A stretch of DNA of 64,000 nt from JAVMKJ01 sp031732875 (GCA_031732875.1 JAVMKL010000271.1:14763-78762), one strand, 5' to 3'. Positions 24,763 to 34,211 are shown, counted from the first letter of the stretch. A program made the numbers and translations. Notes: generated by a model not told the origin, from the sequence alone.

Positions 24763-26103
24763 TCATGCCAGGGCCGCATCCAGCGCCTCTACCGCCCGTT
24801 CGGCCAGCAGGACGGCATCCTCGTCGCCGAGAATGTAGGGCGGCATGAAATAGATCGTCGTCCCCAGCGGGCGCAGCAGCACCTCGCGCCGCAGGGCTTC
24901 GCGATAGAACCTCAGCCGGAAATGGGGATCGTCGACGTCGATGTCGGCGGCCCAAATCATGCCGCACTGGCGGAAATTCCGCGCCCGGGGATGCTTGACC
25001 AGTGGCGCCAGCAGGGCGGTGAACCGCTTGGCGAACCGCCGGTTGCGTTCCAGCACCTGGTCCTCGGCGAAAATGTCCAGGGTCGCCAGCGCCGCGCGAC
25101 AGGCCAGCGGATTACCGGTATAGGAATGGGAATGGAGAAAACCACGGGTCACGGCGTCGTCGTAGAAAGCGGCGTACACGACATCGGTGGTCATCACCAC
25201 CGACAACGGCAGGTAGCCGCCGGTGAGTCCCTTGGACAGACAGAGGAAATCGGGCCGGATGCCGGCCTGTTCGTGGGCGAAGAGGGTTCCGGTTCGACCG
25301 AAGCCGACCATGATCTCGTCGCCGATCAGGTGAATGTCGTAACGGTCGCACAGGGCGCGGGCCAGCCACAGGTAGTCCGGATCGTACATCACCATCCCGT
25401 TGGCGCCCTGCACCAGCGGCTCGACGATGAAGGCGGCCAGTTCGGCATGATGCGCGTCCAGATAGGCCTCCAGATCCACTGCCGCACGGCGGGCGACATC
25501 GGTCGCCGTTTCCCTCGGCGCCGCGTTGCGGGCATCCGGCGAGGGAACGGTGACGGCCTGGCGCAACAAGGGAGCGTAAGCGTCCTTGTACAAGCCGACA
25601 TCGCCCACGCTCAGGGTGCCCAGGGTTTCGCCGTGATAGCTGCCGGCCAGGCAGATGAAACGGTTCTTTTCGGGCCGGCCGTGATTGCGCCAGTAGTGAA
25701 AGGACATCTTGAGCGCGATTTCCACCGCCGAAGATCCGTCCGAGGCGTAGAAGCAATGCCCCAGTTCGCCCCGGGTCAGGGCCGACAGCCGCTCCGACAG
25801 TTCCACCACCGGCGCGTGGGTGAATCCGGCCAGAATCACGTGCTCCAATCGGTCCAACTGGTCCTTGACGGCGGCGTTGATGCGCGGGTTGGCGTGGCCG
25901 AACAGATTCACCCACCACGAACTGATGGCGTCCAGATAGCGCCGGCCCTCGAAATCGTACAGCCACGCGCCCTGGCCACGCGCCACCGGCACCAACGGCA
26001 ACACCCCCGTTTCGTGGAGCTTCATCTGGGTGCAGGGATGCCAGACGGCGGCGCGGCTGCGGCCGAGCCAGTCGGAGTCAGACATGACCGATTCCGGATT
26101 CAA
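24763..26103 (-). CDS. bioA: Adenosylmethionine-8-amino-7-oxononanoate aminotransferase
   Basis: Transfers the amino group of SAM to 8-amino-7-oxononanoate, the step after BioF. A 446-aa class III aminotransferase: WHPCTQMKLHET near the N-terminus, SSWWVNLFGHANPRI, YHGETLGTLSVGD, LIGDEIMVGFGRTGTLFAHE (about 260-279) and the PLP lysine in CLSKGLTGGYLPLS. Its ATGA overlaps the bioB stop by 4 bases. The last 127 bases are duplicated at 22579-22705. It is followed not by bioF but by the accessory insert. Confidence 0.95.
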   Translation of the reverse strand: MNPESVMSDSDWLGRSRAAVWHPCTQMKLHETGVLPLVPVARGQGAWLYDFEGRRYLDAISSWWVNLFGHANPRINAAVKDQLDRLEHVILAGFTHAPVVELSERLSALTRGELGHCFYASDGSSAVEIALKMSFHYWRNHGRPEKNRFICLAGSYHGETLGTLSVGDVGLYKDAYAPLLRQAVTVPSPDARNAAPRETATDVARRAAVDLEAYLDAHHAELAAFIVEPLVQGANGMVMYDPDYLWLARALCDRYDIHLIGDEIMVGFGRTGTLFAHEQAGIRPDFLCLSKGLTGGYLPLSVVMTTDVVYAAFYDDAVTRGFLHSHSYTGNPLACRAALATLDIFAEDQVLERNRRFAKRFTALLAPLVKHPRARNFRQCGMIWAADIDVDDPHFRLRFYREALRREVLLRPLGTTIYFMPPYILGDEDAVLLAERAVEALDAALA

Positions 26104-27092
26104 ACGCCGTACAGACCCATTTTCTCGAACAGCGCGTTATCGCGGTCCGCCTGCGGATTGCTCGTGGTCAGCAGTTTGTCGCCGTAGAAGATCGAGTTGG
26201 CGCCGGCCAGGAAGCAGAGCGCCTGTTCGGCCTCGCTCATCGACTCGCGCCCGGCGGACAGGCGCACGTAGCTGCGCGGCATGGTGACGCGGGCGGCGGC
26301 GATGGTGCGCGCGAACTCGAAGATATCGACCGGATTGCTGTTTTCCAGCGGGGTGCCGGGAATGCTCACCAGATTGTTGATCGGCACCGATTCCGGCGGC
26401 GGATCGAGGTTGGCCAGCGTGGCGATCAGTCCGGCGCGATGCAGGCGTGATTCCCCCAGACCGACGATGCCGCCGCTGCACACCTTGAGGCCCGCCTCGC
26501 GCACGCTGCGCAAGGTATCGAGTCGATCCTGGTAGGTATGGGTGGTGACGATTTCCTCGTAATACTCGGGGGCGGTGTCGAGGTTGTGGTTGTAGTAATC
26601 CAGTCCGGCTTCCCGCAACTGTTCGGCCTGCCCTTCCTTGAGCATCCCCAGCGTGACGCAGGTTTCCAGGCCGAGGGCCTTGACGGCGCGCACCATGTCC
26701 AGGACCGGCCCCAGATCCTTGTCCTTGGGACCGCGCCAGGCGGCGCCCATGCAGAACCGGCCGGCGCCCTTTTCCTTGGCGGCCCGGGCGGCGGACACCA
26801 CCTCGTCCAGCTCCATCAGATTCTGAGTATCCAGCCCGGTGTGGTGGCGCTTGGACTGGGAGCAATAGCCACAATCCTCGGAGCAGTTGCCGGTCTTGAT
26901 CGACAGCAGGGTGGACCGCTGCACCGCGTTGGGAGCGAAATTCGCCCGCAAGATTTCCTGCGCCTGGAACAGCAGATCGGCGAAGGGCTGTTCGAACAGC
27001 GCCAGCACGGATTCCACGGTCCAGACGGGCGCGTGGAGGACCGGCGGCTGCGCGTGGAGGGCCAGCTGGGCAAGAGTCGCTGCATTATTCAT
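26100..27092 (-). CDS. bioB: Biotin synthase
   Basis: A radical SAM enzyme that inserts sulfur into dethiobiotin to form biotin. The 330-aa protein has the CxxxCxxC iron-sulfur motif in NCSEDCGYCSQSKRH (about 57-71), YYNHNLDTAPEYY, VCSGGIVGLGES and RLSAGRESMSEAEQALCFLA with the second-cluster Arg. It is the first gene of the operon, with a 5' leader of about 106 bases if the proposed promoter is used. Confidence 0.96.
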   Translation of the reverse strand: MNNAATLAQLALHAQPPVLHAPVWTVESVLALFEQPFADLLFQAQEILRANFAPNAVQRSTLLSIKTGNCSEDCGYCSQSKRHHTGLDTQNLMELDEVVSAARAAKEKGAGRFCMGAAWRGPKDKDLGPVLDMVRAVKALGLETCVTLGMLKEGQAEQLREAGLDYYNHNLDTAPEYYEEIVTTHTYQDRLDTLRSVREAGLKVCSGGIVGLGESRLHRAGLIATLANLDPPPESVPINNLVSIPGTPLENSNPVDIFEFARTIAAARVTMPRSYVRLSAGRESMSEAEQALCFLAGANSIFYGDKLLTTSNPQADRDNALFEKMGLYGV

Positions 27093-27234
27093 GAGACGTG
27101 ATTTCCAGGAGAGATGAACGAGTCTTTAATGAAGTACCATGAAAACCGGTGGGCAGTCCACGAGCGGTATTGGGGCGAGGATCGCCGCCGCTCGCGCCCA
27201 TGCTTTTTAACAGGTTCAAGATAGCATCGCCAAG
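27090..27234 (-). promoter_or_regulatory. bioB-bioA promoter and leader
   Basis: On the minus strand TTGGCG (27228-27233), a 17-base spacer and TTAAAA (27205-27210) form a plausible sigma-70 promoter. The same block is repeated upstream of the bioF part of the operon at 22723-22868 and is the most conserved piece between the copies, which supports its function. I looked for a BirA-type operator (TTGTAAACC with its inverted partner) and did not find one. Confidence 0.6.
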
Positions 27235-27302
27235 CTGAAAAACCATCCGGCTCCCGACGCGGTAATACAATAACCTCGAACGACCGGCAAGATACTCAGG
27301 AA

Positions 27303-27487
<185 letters not shown>

Positions 27488-27509
<22 letters not shown>

Positions 27510-27905
27510 CGTTTCCAGCTCAAGAACAAGGTCGGGTTCTGGCTGGCAAAGCCGATGATGTGGTAGCGGGCGGCGTGCTGCATTTGGGCGGCGTGGGTGC
27601 GGCTGTTGCCCTGCGCGGCGAGGACGTTTTCAAACTCCGCGTCGGTGATGGCGGTCGACGGGATTCTCGGATCTCGGGATCGTTGTGATCCCCGGAGAAA
27701 ACGGCGGCAATCTCCAACGTTCGCAATTGGGGCAAATGCCGGTGAGCGCGCAGCAGGAAGCGCGCGCTCGGGTCGAGTATTCCACCTCGTCGTCCGGCAG
27801 GACCAGCATGGTCGAAGGTAGCGCCGTCAGTTTCCGGACTAGCCAGCGCCGCCAGCATTCCAGTTTCTTCTGGAGTTGCTGGCAGAACGGGCGCTCGACG
27901 AGGTC
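27488..27905 (-). pseudogene. Decayed hsdR-like (type I restriction R subunit) remnant
   Basis: One frame encodes ITDAEFENVLAAQGNSRTHA and AQMQHAARYHI, ending at 27488; this resembles the (I/L)TxxEFExxL...RAxxMxHAxRxHI part of type I R-subunit C-termini. Further upstream another frame gives ERDLVERPFCQQLQ, like an R-subunit N-terminus. The pieces lie in different frames with no continuous ORF, so this appears to be a collapsed gene joined by deletion. The family call rests on short matches. Confidence 0.45.
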
Positions 27906-28026
27906 GCGTTCCTATTGAATGTTCACGTTTCTTCCCAGTATCGCCGCACAGTCTTGCGAGACATCAACGGTATTCTCGGTTCCGTGGCACCCACGCCCGC
28001 CCGGCCAATGCCGGCGTTTGACGTCA

Positions 28027-28046
28027 ATGCTTTCAATTGCTAGCAT
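28027..28046. promoter_or_regulatory. Imperfect palindrome, candidate operator of the FitAB-like pair
   Basis: ATGCT-TTCAATTGCT-AGCAT forms a 20-base imperfect palindrome (5-base perfect outer arms, an AATT centre and two mismatched pairs per half) that ends 32 bases before the antitoxin start. FitA/VapB antitoxins bind such sites through their ribbon-helix-helix domain to repress their own operon. Confidence 0.45.
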
Positions 28047-28078
28047 CCCGAGCCATTTGGATAGGGAGGGATTCAGCT

Positions 28079-28312
28079 TTGACGACCTTGAGTGTACGAA
28101 AACTTGACGATGACGTCTTGAGCCGACTTCGCGTCCGTGCAGCCCAACATGGCGTTTCGATGGAAGAAGAGGTCCGACAAATCCTGAGACGGGCGGTAGC
28201 CGCCCCCGATCGGCTGGGCGATTTGGCGGTGCAATTTTTTGGTTCCGAGTACGGCGTTGATTTGGATTTACCGGCGCATCCACCCCATGAGCCGCTGGAA
28301 TTCTCCGAATGA
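28079..28312 (+). CDS. FitA-like (VapB-type) antitoxin
   Basis: A 77-aa protein from a TTG at 28079, preceded at 8 bases by GGAGGG. It reads (M)TTLSVRKLDDDVLSRLRVR and AAQHGVSMEEEVRQILRRAV, the FitA ribbon-helix-helix pattern, with a toxin-binding tail (LDLPAHPPHEPLEFSE). An in-frame start at 28037 would add 14 residues but has no ribosome site and spoils the family N-terminus. Its stop overlaps the toxin start by 4 bases (ATGA). Confidence 0.85.
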   Translation: MTTLSVRKLDDDVLSRLRVRAAQHGVSMEEEVRQILRRAVAAPDRLGDLAVQFFGSEYGVDLDLPAHPPHEPLEFSE

Positions 28313-28725
28313 TCATCCTGGACACGAATGTCATCTCCGAGATGATGAAGACCACGCCGTCCGGAACCGTGCTGGACTGGCTGAACGCGCAGGATGCCGC
28401 CTCACTGTACGTCACCACCATCACCTTGGCCGAAATCGGTTATGGATTGCGGTTGTTGCCCGACGGTCAGCGCCGCCGACTTCTGGCGGAACGGTTCGAC
28501 CGGTTTATCGCCCGGGCCTTCGATCAGCGGATTTTAAGCTTTGATGAAGCGGCGGCGCGCACCTATGGCGATATCATGGGACACCGAAAAGAGCTGGGAC
28601 GGCCCATCAGCGTCACCGACGGTCAAATTACCGCCATCGCCAAATCGAATGGTTTTGGTATCGCGACTCGCAACATTAAGGATTTTGATGATAGCCAGAT
28701 CGCGCTCATCGATCCTTTTCGGTAG
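28309..28725 (+). CDS. FitB-like (VapC-type) PIN-domain toxin
   Basis: A 138-aa PIN-domain ribonuclease. The metal-binding acidic residues are visible as Asp5 (MIILDTNVISE), Glu42 (TLAEIGYGL), Asp104 (SVTDGQITAIA) and Asp125 (TRNIKDFDD). PIN toxins of this type cleave tRNA or other RNA and are blocked by the cognate FitA protein encoded just upstream with an ATGA overlap. The pair looks intact although the neighbouring restriction genes are decayed. Confidence 0.9.
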   Translation: MIILDTNVISEMMKTTPSGTVLDWLNAQDAASLYVTTITLAEIGYGLRLLPDGQRRRLLAERFDRFIARAFDQRILSFDEAAARTYGDIMGHRKELGRPISVTDGQITAIAKSNGFGIATRNIKDFDDSQIALIDPFR

Positions 28726-28755
28726 GGACTTTCCCGGAAATCACCTAAAAGTCTA

Positions 28756-29421
28756 TCAACCGACCGGCGACAATTCGGAGAAATCGTGAATCGCCGGAAA
28801 CTCGCCCGGCGGCTTGGGCGGATGGGTCGAATCCGGCCGCAGCACCGACACCAGGCAGGCGACTCCGTACGCCCGCGCCGCCCGCAGGATCGACAGGTTG
28901 TCATCCACCAGCAGCGTCGCTGACGGATCGAACGGTTCCACCTCCCGCAGGCGCGGCCAGAATTCCGGCTGTTCCTTGACCAACCCCAGATCGTGGGCGC
29001 AGACGATGGCGTCAAAATGACCCGCCAGCCGGGTCTTCTCCATCTTCAGTGTCAGGCTCTGGCGATGGGCGTTGGTCACCAGCACCACTCGCCGGCCTGC
29101 CGCGCGCAGCGCGTCCAGAAAATCCAGCACGTGCGGATGCACCGCGATCAAATGCTCGATTTCGCGCTTCAGGGCGACGATATCCAACGCCAGTTCCCGG
29201 GTCCAGTAGTCGAGGCAATACCAGGCCAGCGTTCCCTCCACCACCCGGGTGCGGGCCACCACCTCGGCGCGGGCCCGATCGAGCGGCAGACCATGGCGCT
29301 CGGCATAGCGTTGCGGGACCAGCTCCCGCCAGAAATGATTGTCGAAACGCAGATCCAGCAAGGTCCCATCCATGTCGAGCAGGACGGTGCGAATCCGTGA
29401 CCAGGGTAAACGTACGGTCAT
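28756..29421 (-). CDS. HAD-superfamily nucleotidase, YrfG-like
   Basis: A 221-aa HAD phosphatase. Motif I is VLLDMDGTLLDLRFDNHFW (about 11-29), with motif II VVLVTNAHRQ, the motif III region GLVKEQPEFWPRL and motif IV ATLLVDDNLSILRAA. The close match of the first block to E. coli YrfG, a GMP/IMP 5'-nucleotidase, suggests the same role. The ATG at 29421 gives the same N-terminal spacing as YrfG; an in-frame Met at 29454 would add 11 residues. It is divergent from cysQ. Confidence 0.85.
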   Translation of the reverse strand: MTVRLPWSRIRTVLLDMDGTLLDLRFDNHFWRELVPQRYAERHGLPLDRARAEVVARTRVVEGTLAWYCLDYWTRELALDIVALKREIEHLIAVHPHVLDFLDALRAAGRRVVLVTNAHRQSLTLKMEKTRLAGHFDAIVCAHDLGLVKEQPEFWPRLREVEPFDPSATLLVDDNLSILRAARAYGVACLVSVLRPDSTHPPKPPGEFPAIHDFSELSPVG

Positions 29422-29534
29422 AGTGGGAATTCCGCCGGCGAACGGCTTGGACAACGATTAAATTGTGTAGAATTAAAGCAGACCGCGATCCATTCGCGCA
29501 TCGCCACCCCCACCCGCGAGATGCCCGATCTCAT

Positions 29535-30395
29535 ATGACCGACGCCGCCGATCTCGACCTGTCCGCCCTGGCGGAGCCGGTTCAGGCCATCGCACGCGAG
29601 GCGGGGCGCCGCATTCTGGACGTCTACGCCGGCTCCTTCAGCGTCACCGCGAAAGCCGATCAGAGTCCGGTCACCGAGGCCGACATCGCCGCTCACGGCT
29701 GCATCCTGCGCGGCCTGACCGAACTGACTCCCCGCATTCCGATCCTGTCCGAGGAAGCGTCCGACGTCAGCTTCGCCGAGCGCGGCGGCTGGGAATGGCT
29801 GTGGCTGGTGGACCCGCTCGATGGCACCCGCGAATTCATCCGGCACAGCGACCAGTTCTCGGTCAACATCGCCCTGATCCACAAACATGAGGCGGTGTTC
29901 GGGCTGGTCCTGTCGCCGGTCGGCGGCACCTGCTACTTCGCCTGGCGCGGCGGGGGCGCCTGGAAGCAGCTTCGCACCAGCCAGCCCGCCCGCCGCATCC
30001 AGGCCGCGCGGACCTGCCACCCGCCGGTTCGGGTCACCAGCAGCCAGGCCTCCTACCGGAGCCTTCGGCTGCAGGAGTACCTGCGGCAACTCGGCGACTA
30101 CCGGCACCTGTTCCTGGGCAGCGCCCTGAAATCCTGCCTGATCGCCGAGGGCGAGGCCGATCTCTATCCCCGCTTCGGCCCGACCGGCGAATGGGACACC
30201 GCCGCCGCGCAGGCGATCATGGAAGAAGCCGGCGGCCATATGACCGACATGCAGTTGCGACCGTTGCGCTACAACGCCCGACCGGTGCTGATCAACCCGG
30301 ATTTCTTCGCGTTCGGCGACGCCGGCCACGACTGGTCTCAATATCTCCCGCACCGCCACCTCCAGGGGCGGCCAGCTTCCCTCTCCAGTCATTAA
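29535..30395 (+). CDS. cysQ: 3'(2'),5'-bisphosphate nucleotidase
   Basis: Dephosphorylates 3'-phosphoadenosine 5'-phosphate, clearing a toxic by-product of sulfate assimilation. A 286-aa inositol-monophosphatase-fold protein with SPVTEADIAAHGCI (about 39-52), the Glu-Glu metal site in ILSEEASD, WLVDPLDGTREFIR (about 90-103) and GEWDTAAAQAIMEEAGG near the C-terminus. The ATG at 29535 is the first in-frame Met of the conserved N-terminus. Confidence 0.92.
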   Translation: MTDAADLDLSALAEPVQAIAREAGRRILDVYAGSFSVTAKADQSPVTEADIAAHGCILRGLTELTPRIPILSEEASDVSFAERGGWEWLWLVDPLDGTREFIRHSDQFSVNIALIHKHEAVFGLVLSPVGGTCYFAWRGGGAWKQLRTSQPARRIQAARTCHPPVRVTSSQASYRSLRLQEYLRQLGDYRHLFLGSALKSCLIAEGEADLYPRFGPTGEWDTAAAQAIMEEAGGHMTDMQLRPLRYNARPVLINPDFFAFGDAGHDWSQYLPHRHLQGRPASLSSH

Positions 30396-30419
30396 TACCC
30401 CACGCTTTCGAACCCCGCC

Positions 30420-31538
30420 ATGCCCTACGAACGTTATCGCCTCGATCTCGAACGAGAAGGTTTCCAGCACGACCCCGCCCAGGAACGCGCGGTCCTGCGC
30501 CTGCAAAAAATCTACGACCAGTTGATGGCCAAGCCGGAACCGGCCGCCGTCGGCAAGAAACCGGGAGGCTTGCTCGCCCGCCTGGCCGGTCGCGACAAGC
30601 CCGCCGCCAGTAGTAGCGATGCCGTGCGCGGCTTGTACATGTGGGGAGGCGTGGGCCGGGGGAAAACCTATCTGGTGGATACCTTCGTCGACGCCCTGCC
30701 GCTGGAACGCAAGCAGCGCATCCACTTTCACAGCTTCATGCGGGCGGTGCACGCCGAGCTGAAGGAAATGAAGAGCCAGCAGGACCCACTGCGGATCGTC
30801 GCCGGCCGCTTCGCCGAGAAGGCGCGGGTGATCTGCCTGGATGAATTCTTCGTCTCCGACATCACCGACGCCATGCTGCTGTACGGGCTGCTCAAGGAAC
30901 TGTTCGCCCGCGGCGTGACCCTCATCACCACCTCCAACATCCCGCCGGAGGACCTGTACAAGGGCGGCCTGCAACGCGCCCGCTTCCTGCCGGCGATCGA
31001 TCTGATCACGCAACACCTCGACGTGCTGAACGTCGACGGCGGAGTGGACTATCGGCTGCGCTATCTGGAAAAGGCCGAGATCTATCACCAACCGCTGGAC
31101 GACCGGGCCGACCGGGTGCTGGAGGACGCCTTCGCTCACATCGCCCCCGAACCCGGCCATCGCGGCGGCGACCTGGAAATCGAGGGCCGTTATATCCCCA
31201 CCCTGCGCGAGGCCGACGGCATCGTCTGGTTCAATTTCCGGGCTATTTGCGACGGGCCGCGCGGCACCGCCGACTACATCGAAATCGCCCGCTGCTTTCA
31301 CACCGTGCTGATCTCCAACGTGCCGGTGATGGACTGGCAGATGGAGAACCAGGCGCGGCGCTTCGTCAATCTGGTGGACGAATTCTACGACCGCGGCGTC
31401 AAATTGATCCTGTCCGCCGCCGCGCCGGTACTGGAACTCTACACCGGCGAGAAGCTGAAATTCGAATTCCAGCGCACCGTTAGCCGGCTGCAGGAAATGC
31501 AGTCGCACGAGTACCTGGAACGGCCGCATTTGCCGTAG
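30420..31538 (+). CDS. zapE: Cell division ATPase of the AFG1 family
   Basis: A 372-aa AFG1/ZapE ATPase. Walker A is MWGGVGRGKTYLVDTF (residues 74-89), followed by the family HFHSFMRAVHAELKE, Walker B VICLDEFFVSDITDAMLL and TTSNIPPEDLYKGGLQR. In E. coli ZapE associates with the division ring and destabilises FtsZ bundles under stress. It starts 25 bases after cysQ on the same strand. Confidence 0.92.
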   Translation: MPYERYRLDLEREGFQHDPAQERAVLRLQKIYDQLMAKPEPAAVGKKPGGLLARLAGRDKPAASSSDAVRGLYMWGGVGRGKTYLVDTFVDALPLERKQRIHFHSFMRAVHAELKEMKSQQDPLRIVAGRFAEKARVICLDEFFVSDITDAMLLYGLLKELFARGVTLITTSNIPPEDLYKGGLQRARFLPAIDLITQHLDVLNVDGGVDYRLRYLEKAEIYHQPLDDRADRVLEDAFAHIAPEPGHRGGDLEIEGRYIPTLREADGIVWFNFRAICDGPRGTADYIEIARCFHTVLISNVPVMDWQMENQARRFVNLVDEFYDRGVKLILSAAAPVLELYTGEKLKFEFQRTVSRLQEMQSHEYLERPHLP

Positions 31539-31617
31539 AGATCGCATGATACCCCACAACTCCGTCAGTCGCCTGGCTCCACCGTCACGATTCGGTTGAT
31601 GCCCGCCCCCCAGTCGC

Positions 31618-33591
31618 ATGAAAACCACTGCTCCACCAGCCGACCCACAAACTCCAGTCGTGGACGTCATCATCCCCGTTTACCGGGGGCTGAGCGAAAC
31701 GCGAAACTGTCTGGAAAGCGTCTTGGCGCATCCTCAGATCACGGCCATGGAAGTGGTCGTGATCAATGACCACAGCCCCGACCCACACATCGGCGACTAT
31801 CTCGACCATCTGGCGAGCAACCAAAAAATTACCTTGCTGAACAACCCGGTCAACACGGGTTTTGTCAATGCCGTCAATCGGGGCATGACACTTCATCCCC
31901 TGCGCGACGTCGTTCTGCTCAATAGCGATACCGAGGTTCACGGCGACTGGCTGGATCGCTTGCGGCGTTGCGCCCATGATGGCCCGGGAATCGGTACCGT
32001 TACACCATTCTCCAACAATGCCACGATCTGTAGCTATCCGTGCTTCATGCAGGACAATCCACTCCCCGAGGGCTGGACGCTGGCGGCGCTGGACCAACTG
32101 TGCGCGACGGTCAACGCCGGCCAGGCGGTAAACCTGCCGACCGCGGTGGGTTTCTGCATGTACATCACCCGCCGTTGTCTAGATCAGATCGGCTATTTCG
32201 ACGCCACCCTGTTCGCCCGTGGTTACGGCGAGGAGAACGATTTCTCGATGCGAGCGCTGGAAGTCGGCTTTCGGCACCGACTGGCGGCCGATGTCTTCGT
32301 CTACCATCGCGGCGGTGTTTCGTTCGGAGCTGAGAGCGCCACCCTCTGCACCGAAGCTCAGCGGATTCTGGAAAAGCGTCACCCGCGCTATTTTCCGCTG
32401 GTTAACGATCACTGCGCCCGCGATCCCGCCCGGCCGCTGCGGCGTCACATCGATGCTGCTCGGCTGGCTCGCTCGCTCCGACAACGGCTACTGTTCGTCA
32501 TGCACAAGGGTGGTGGCGGAACCGAGAAGCATGTTCGGGAACTGGCGGCGTTGCTCGAGACCGATTGCGAGGTCTTTATCCTGCGAGCTTTTGACGCAAC
32601 CACGGCAGTGCTGGAGTGGGCGCGGCGCGGGGAAGAGTTCAGCGCCTGGTTCCCGCTGCCGCACGCTTATTCGGACTTGTTGGCCTTTCTGCGGGCGCTG
32701 CCGGTGACGCGCATTCATTTCCATCATATATTGGACTTGCAGGAGCAGTTGTTGCGACTGCCGGCCGATCTGGACCTGCCCTACGATTTCACCCTGCACG
32801 ACTATTACCCAATCTGCCCGCAATACAATCTGGCGCGGGCCGATGGCCGCTATTGCGGCGAGCCCGACACCGCTGGATGCAACGCCTGTCTGGCCGAGCG
32901 GCCGGCACCCTGGGGGCTGGACATACTGTCCTGGCGCTCCCGGTTCCGGGTCCTGCTGGCCGGCGCCGCGAGGATCATTGTGCCGTCACGGGATTTGCTG
33001 CAGCGGATGCGGCATTACATACCCGAAGCGCGCTATGTATTGCTATCGCACCCGGAAATGGCAACCGAGACACCGCTGGCGCCGCGCCCGCCCCCGGGCG
33101 GCGAGCTCAAGATCGCGGTGCTGGGGCGGCTGACGCCGGCCAAGGGTCTACACCTGCTGGAGGCCTGCGCCGCCGACGCCAAGGCACGAGGGCTGCCGCT
33201 GTTTTTCCGGGTGATCGGCCATCCCGACCGGGAGGCGCGGCAGGAACCTGACGTTCCATTGTCCTTCAGCGGACCCTACGACGATAGCCAACTATCGCTA
33301 CTGATCGCCCGGGAACGGCCGAATATGATCTTCTTCCCGGCCCAGTGGCCCGAAACCTATTCCTACACGCTGAGTTCCGCCTTGGGGAGCGGGCTACCCA
33401 TCATCGCGCCCTTGTTGGGCGCGTTTGCCGAGCGGCTGGCTGGTTATCGCGAGGCCTGGCAGCTGGCCTGGGATACACCCCCGGCGGGCTGGAACGATCT
33501 GTTCATGTCCCTGCGGCGCGGCCGCGATCAGGGTACGGTTCAGGAGAACTCCGACCATGAGGCCCGAGCAGTATCTGCGGCGGTACGCTGA
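31618..33591 (+). CDS. Two-domain glycosyltransferase (GT2 plus GT4-like)
   Basis: A 657-aa protein. The N-terminal GT2 domain (about 15-260) has VVDVIIPVYRGLSETRNCLE, VVVINDHSPD, the LLNSDTEVHGDWLDRL metal-site region and a GYGEENDFSMRALEVGFRH acceptor segment. The C-terminal half (about 285-640) looks like a GT4 domain: FVMHKGGGGTEKHVRELA, IIVPSRDLLQRM and LKIAVLGRLTPAKGLHLLEA. It probably adds two sugars in surface polysaccharide or O-antigen synthesis. The sugars are unknown. It heads a glycan block and is followed by a coiled-coil gene that overlaps its 3' end. Confidence 0.8.
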   Translation: MKTTAPPADPQTPVVDVIIPVYRGLSETRNCLESVLAHPQITAMEVVVINDHSPDPHIGDYLDHLASNQKITLLNNPVNTGFVNAVNRGMTLHPLRDVVLLNSDTEVHGDWLDRLRRCAHDGPGIGTVTPFSNNATICSYPCFMQDNPLPEGWTLAALDQLCATVNAGQAVNLPTAVGFCMYITRRCLDQIGYFDATLFARGYGEENDFSMRALEVGFRHRLAADVFVYHRGGVSFGAESATLCTEAQRILEKRHPRYFPLVNDHCARDPARPLRRHIDAARLARSLRQRLLFVMHKGGGGTEKHVRELAALLETDCEVFILRAFDATTAVLEWARRGEEFSAWFPLPHAYSDLLAFLRALPVTRIHFHHILDLQEQLLRLPADLDLPYDFTLHDYYPICPQYNLARADGRYCGEPDTAGCNACLAERPAPWGLDILSWRSRFRVLLAGAARIIVPSRDLLQRMRHYIPEARYVLLSHPEMATETPLAPRPPPGGELKIAVLGRLTPAKGLHLLEACAADAKARGLPLFFRVIGHPDREARQEPDVPLSFSGPYDDSQLSLLIARERPNMIFFPAQWPETYSYTLSSALGSGLPIIAPLLGAFAERLAGYREAWQLAWDTPPAGWNDLFMSLRRGRDQGTVQENSDHEARAVSAAVR

Positions 33592-34132
33592 GCCGTTTCA
33601 ATCCCGGTCCGGCACCGTGGACAGGAGCGCGGCCAGCCCCGACGAGCGAAACGGAACAGCGCTGTTCCTCGACCAAGGCTATTATTATCCACCTCATGTA
33701 AGGGATGAAGCCTATCTCGACGTGCAAAGCCCGCTCGACCTGCTCGAGATCCTTCAGGACATTCTGGACGAGGGGCGCACGGGCCAGCGCCTGACCCGCC
33801 GGCAGGTCATCGAACATCTCGATTTGGTGCGAAACCTTAAGGCCGAACTGGAATGGCGGCGCGCGGAGGTCGAACGCCTGTCCGGCGAGCTGGCGCGGCA
33901 TCAAGCCAACGAGGCCGCCCTGACGGTGGAATTGGCTGATCGGGAAACCTGGATGACACGGCGGACGACCGAGCTGGAGCACCATCAGGCCGTTCAGACG
34001 CAACTTGAAAATGAAAACGCTACCCTTCGCGCCAATCTCACCGAATTGCGCCGGTCCACGTCCTGGAAAGTAACGGCACCGCTACGGCGGTTTGGTATGA
34101 TCCTCAGGGCAATGCGGGCGCCGGACGGGTGA
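33557..34132 (+). CDS. Coiled-coil protein of the glycan cluster
   Basis: A 191-aa protein from the ATG at 33557 (AGGAG about 10 bases upstream), overlapping the end of the preceding glycosyltransferase by 35 bases in another frame. Residues 60-165 are predicted by eye to be a long coiled coil (RNLKAELEWRRAEVERLSGE and similar). The end, ELRRSTSWKVTAPLRRFG, is a tail often found on glycan-cluster glycosyltransferases and methyltransferases. It may be a chain-length or scaffolding factor; the function is unknown. Confidence 0.65.
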   Translation: MRPEQYLRRYAEPFQSRSGTVDRSAASPDERNGTALFLDQGYYYPPHVRDEAYLDVQSPLDLLEILQDILDEGRTGQRLTRRQVIEHLDLVRNLKAELEWRRAEVERLSGELARHQANEAALTVELADRETWMTRRTTELEHHQAVQTQLENENATLRANLTELRRSTSWKVTAPLRRFGMILRAMRAPDG

Positions 34133-34188
34133 CCGTCCGTGGCCGGTTATCGCAACCATGGCCTGGATGTCTTCCGAACCGGCGCCAT

Positions 34189-34211
34189 TCTGCTGGTTTT
34201 CAACCAGCAGA
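34189..34211. terminator. Bidirectional hairpin between convergent glycan genes
   Basis: TCTGCTGGTT (34189-34198) and AACCAGCAGA (34202-34211) form a perfect 10-bp stem with a 3-base loop, in the convergent gap of the coiled-coil gene and the large minus-strand glycosyltransferase. It includes the stop codon of the latter (34200-34202). No T-runs follow, so it may act as a rho-dependent or 3'-protecting structure. Confidence 0.55.

Noticed and set aside
27520..27858. A 112-codon minus-strand frame over the hsdR-like remnant
   Set aside because: It is rich in Pro, Ser, Thr and Arg and out of frame with the fragments that resemble HsdR; it seems to be a chance frame in decayed DNA.
29418..31673. 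A 751-codon minus-strand frame across cysQ and zapE
   Set aside because: Both plus-strand genes are well-known families with all motifs; the minus frame crosses their boundary without any start signal or domain.
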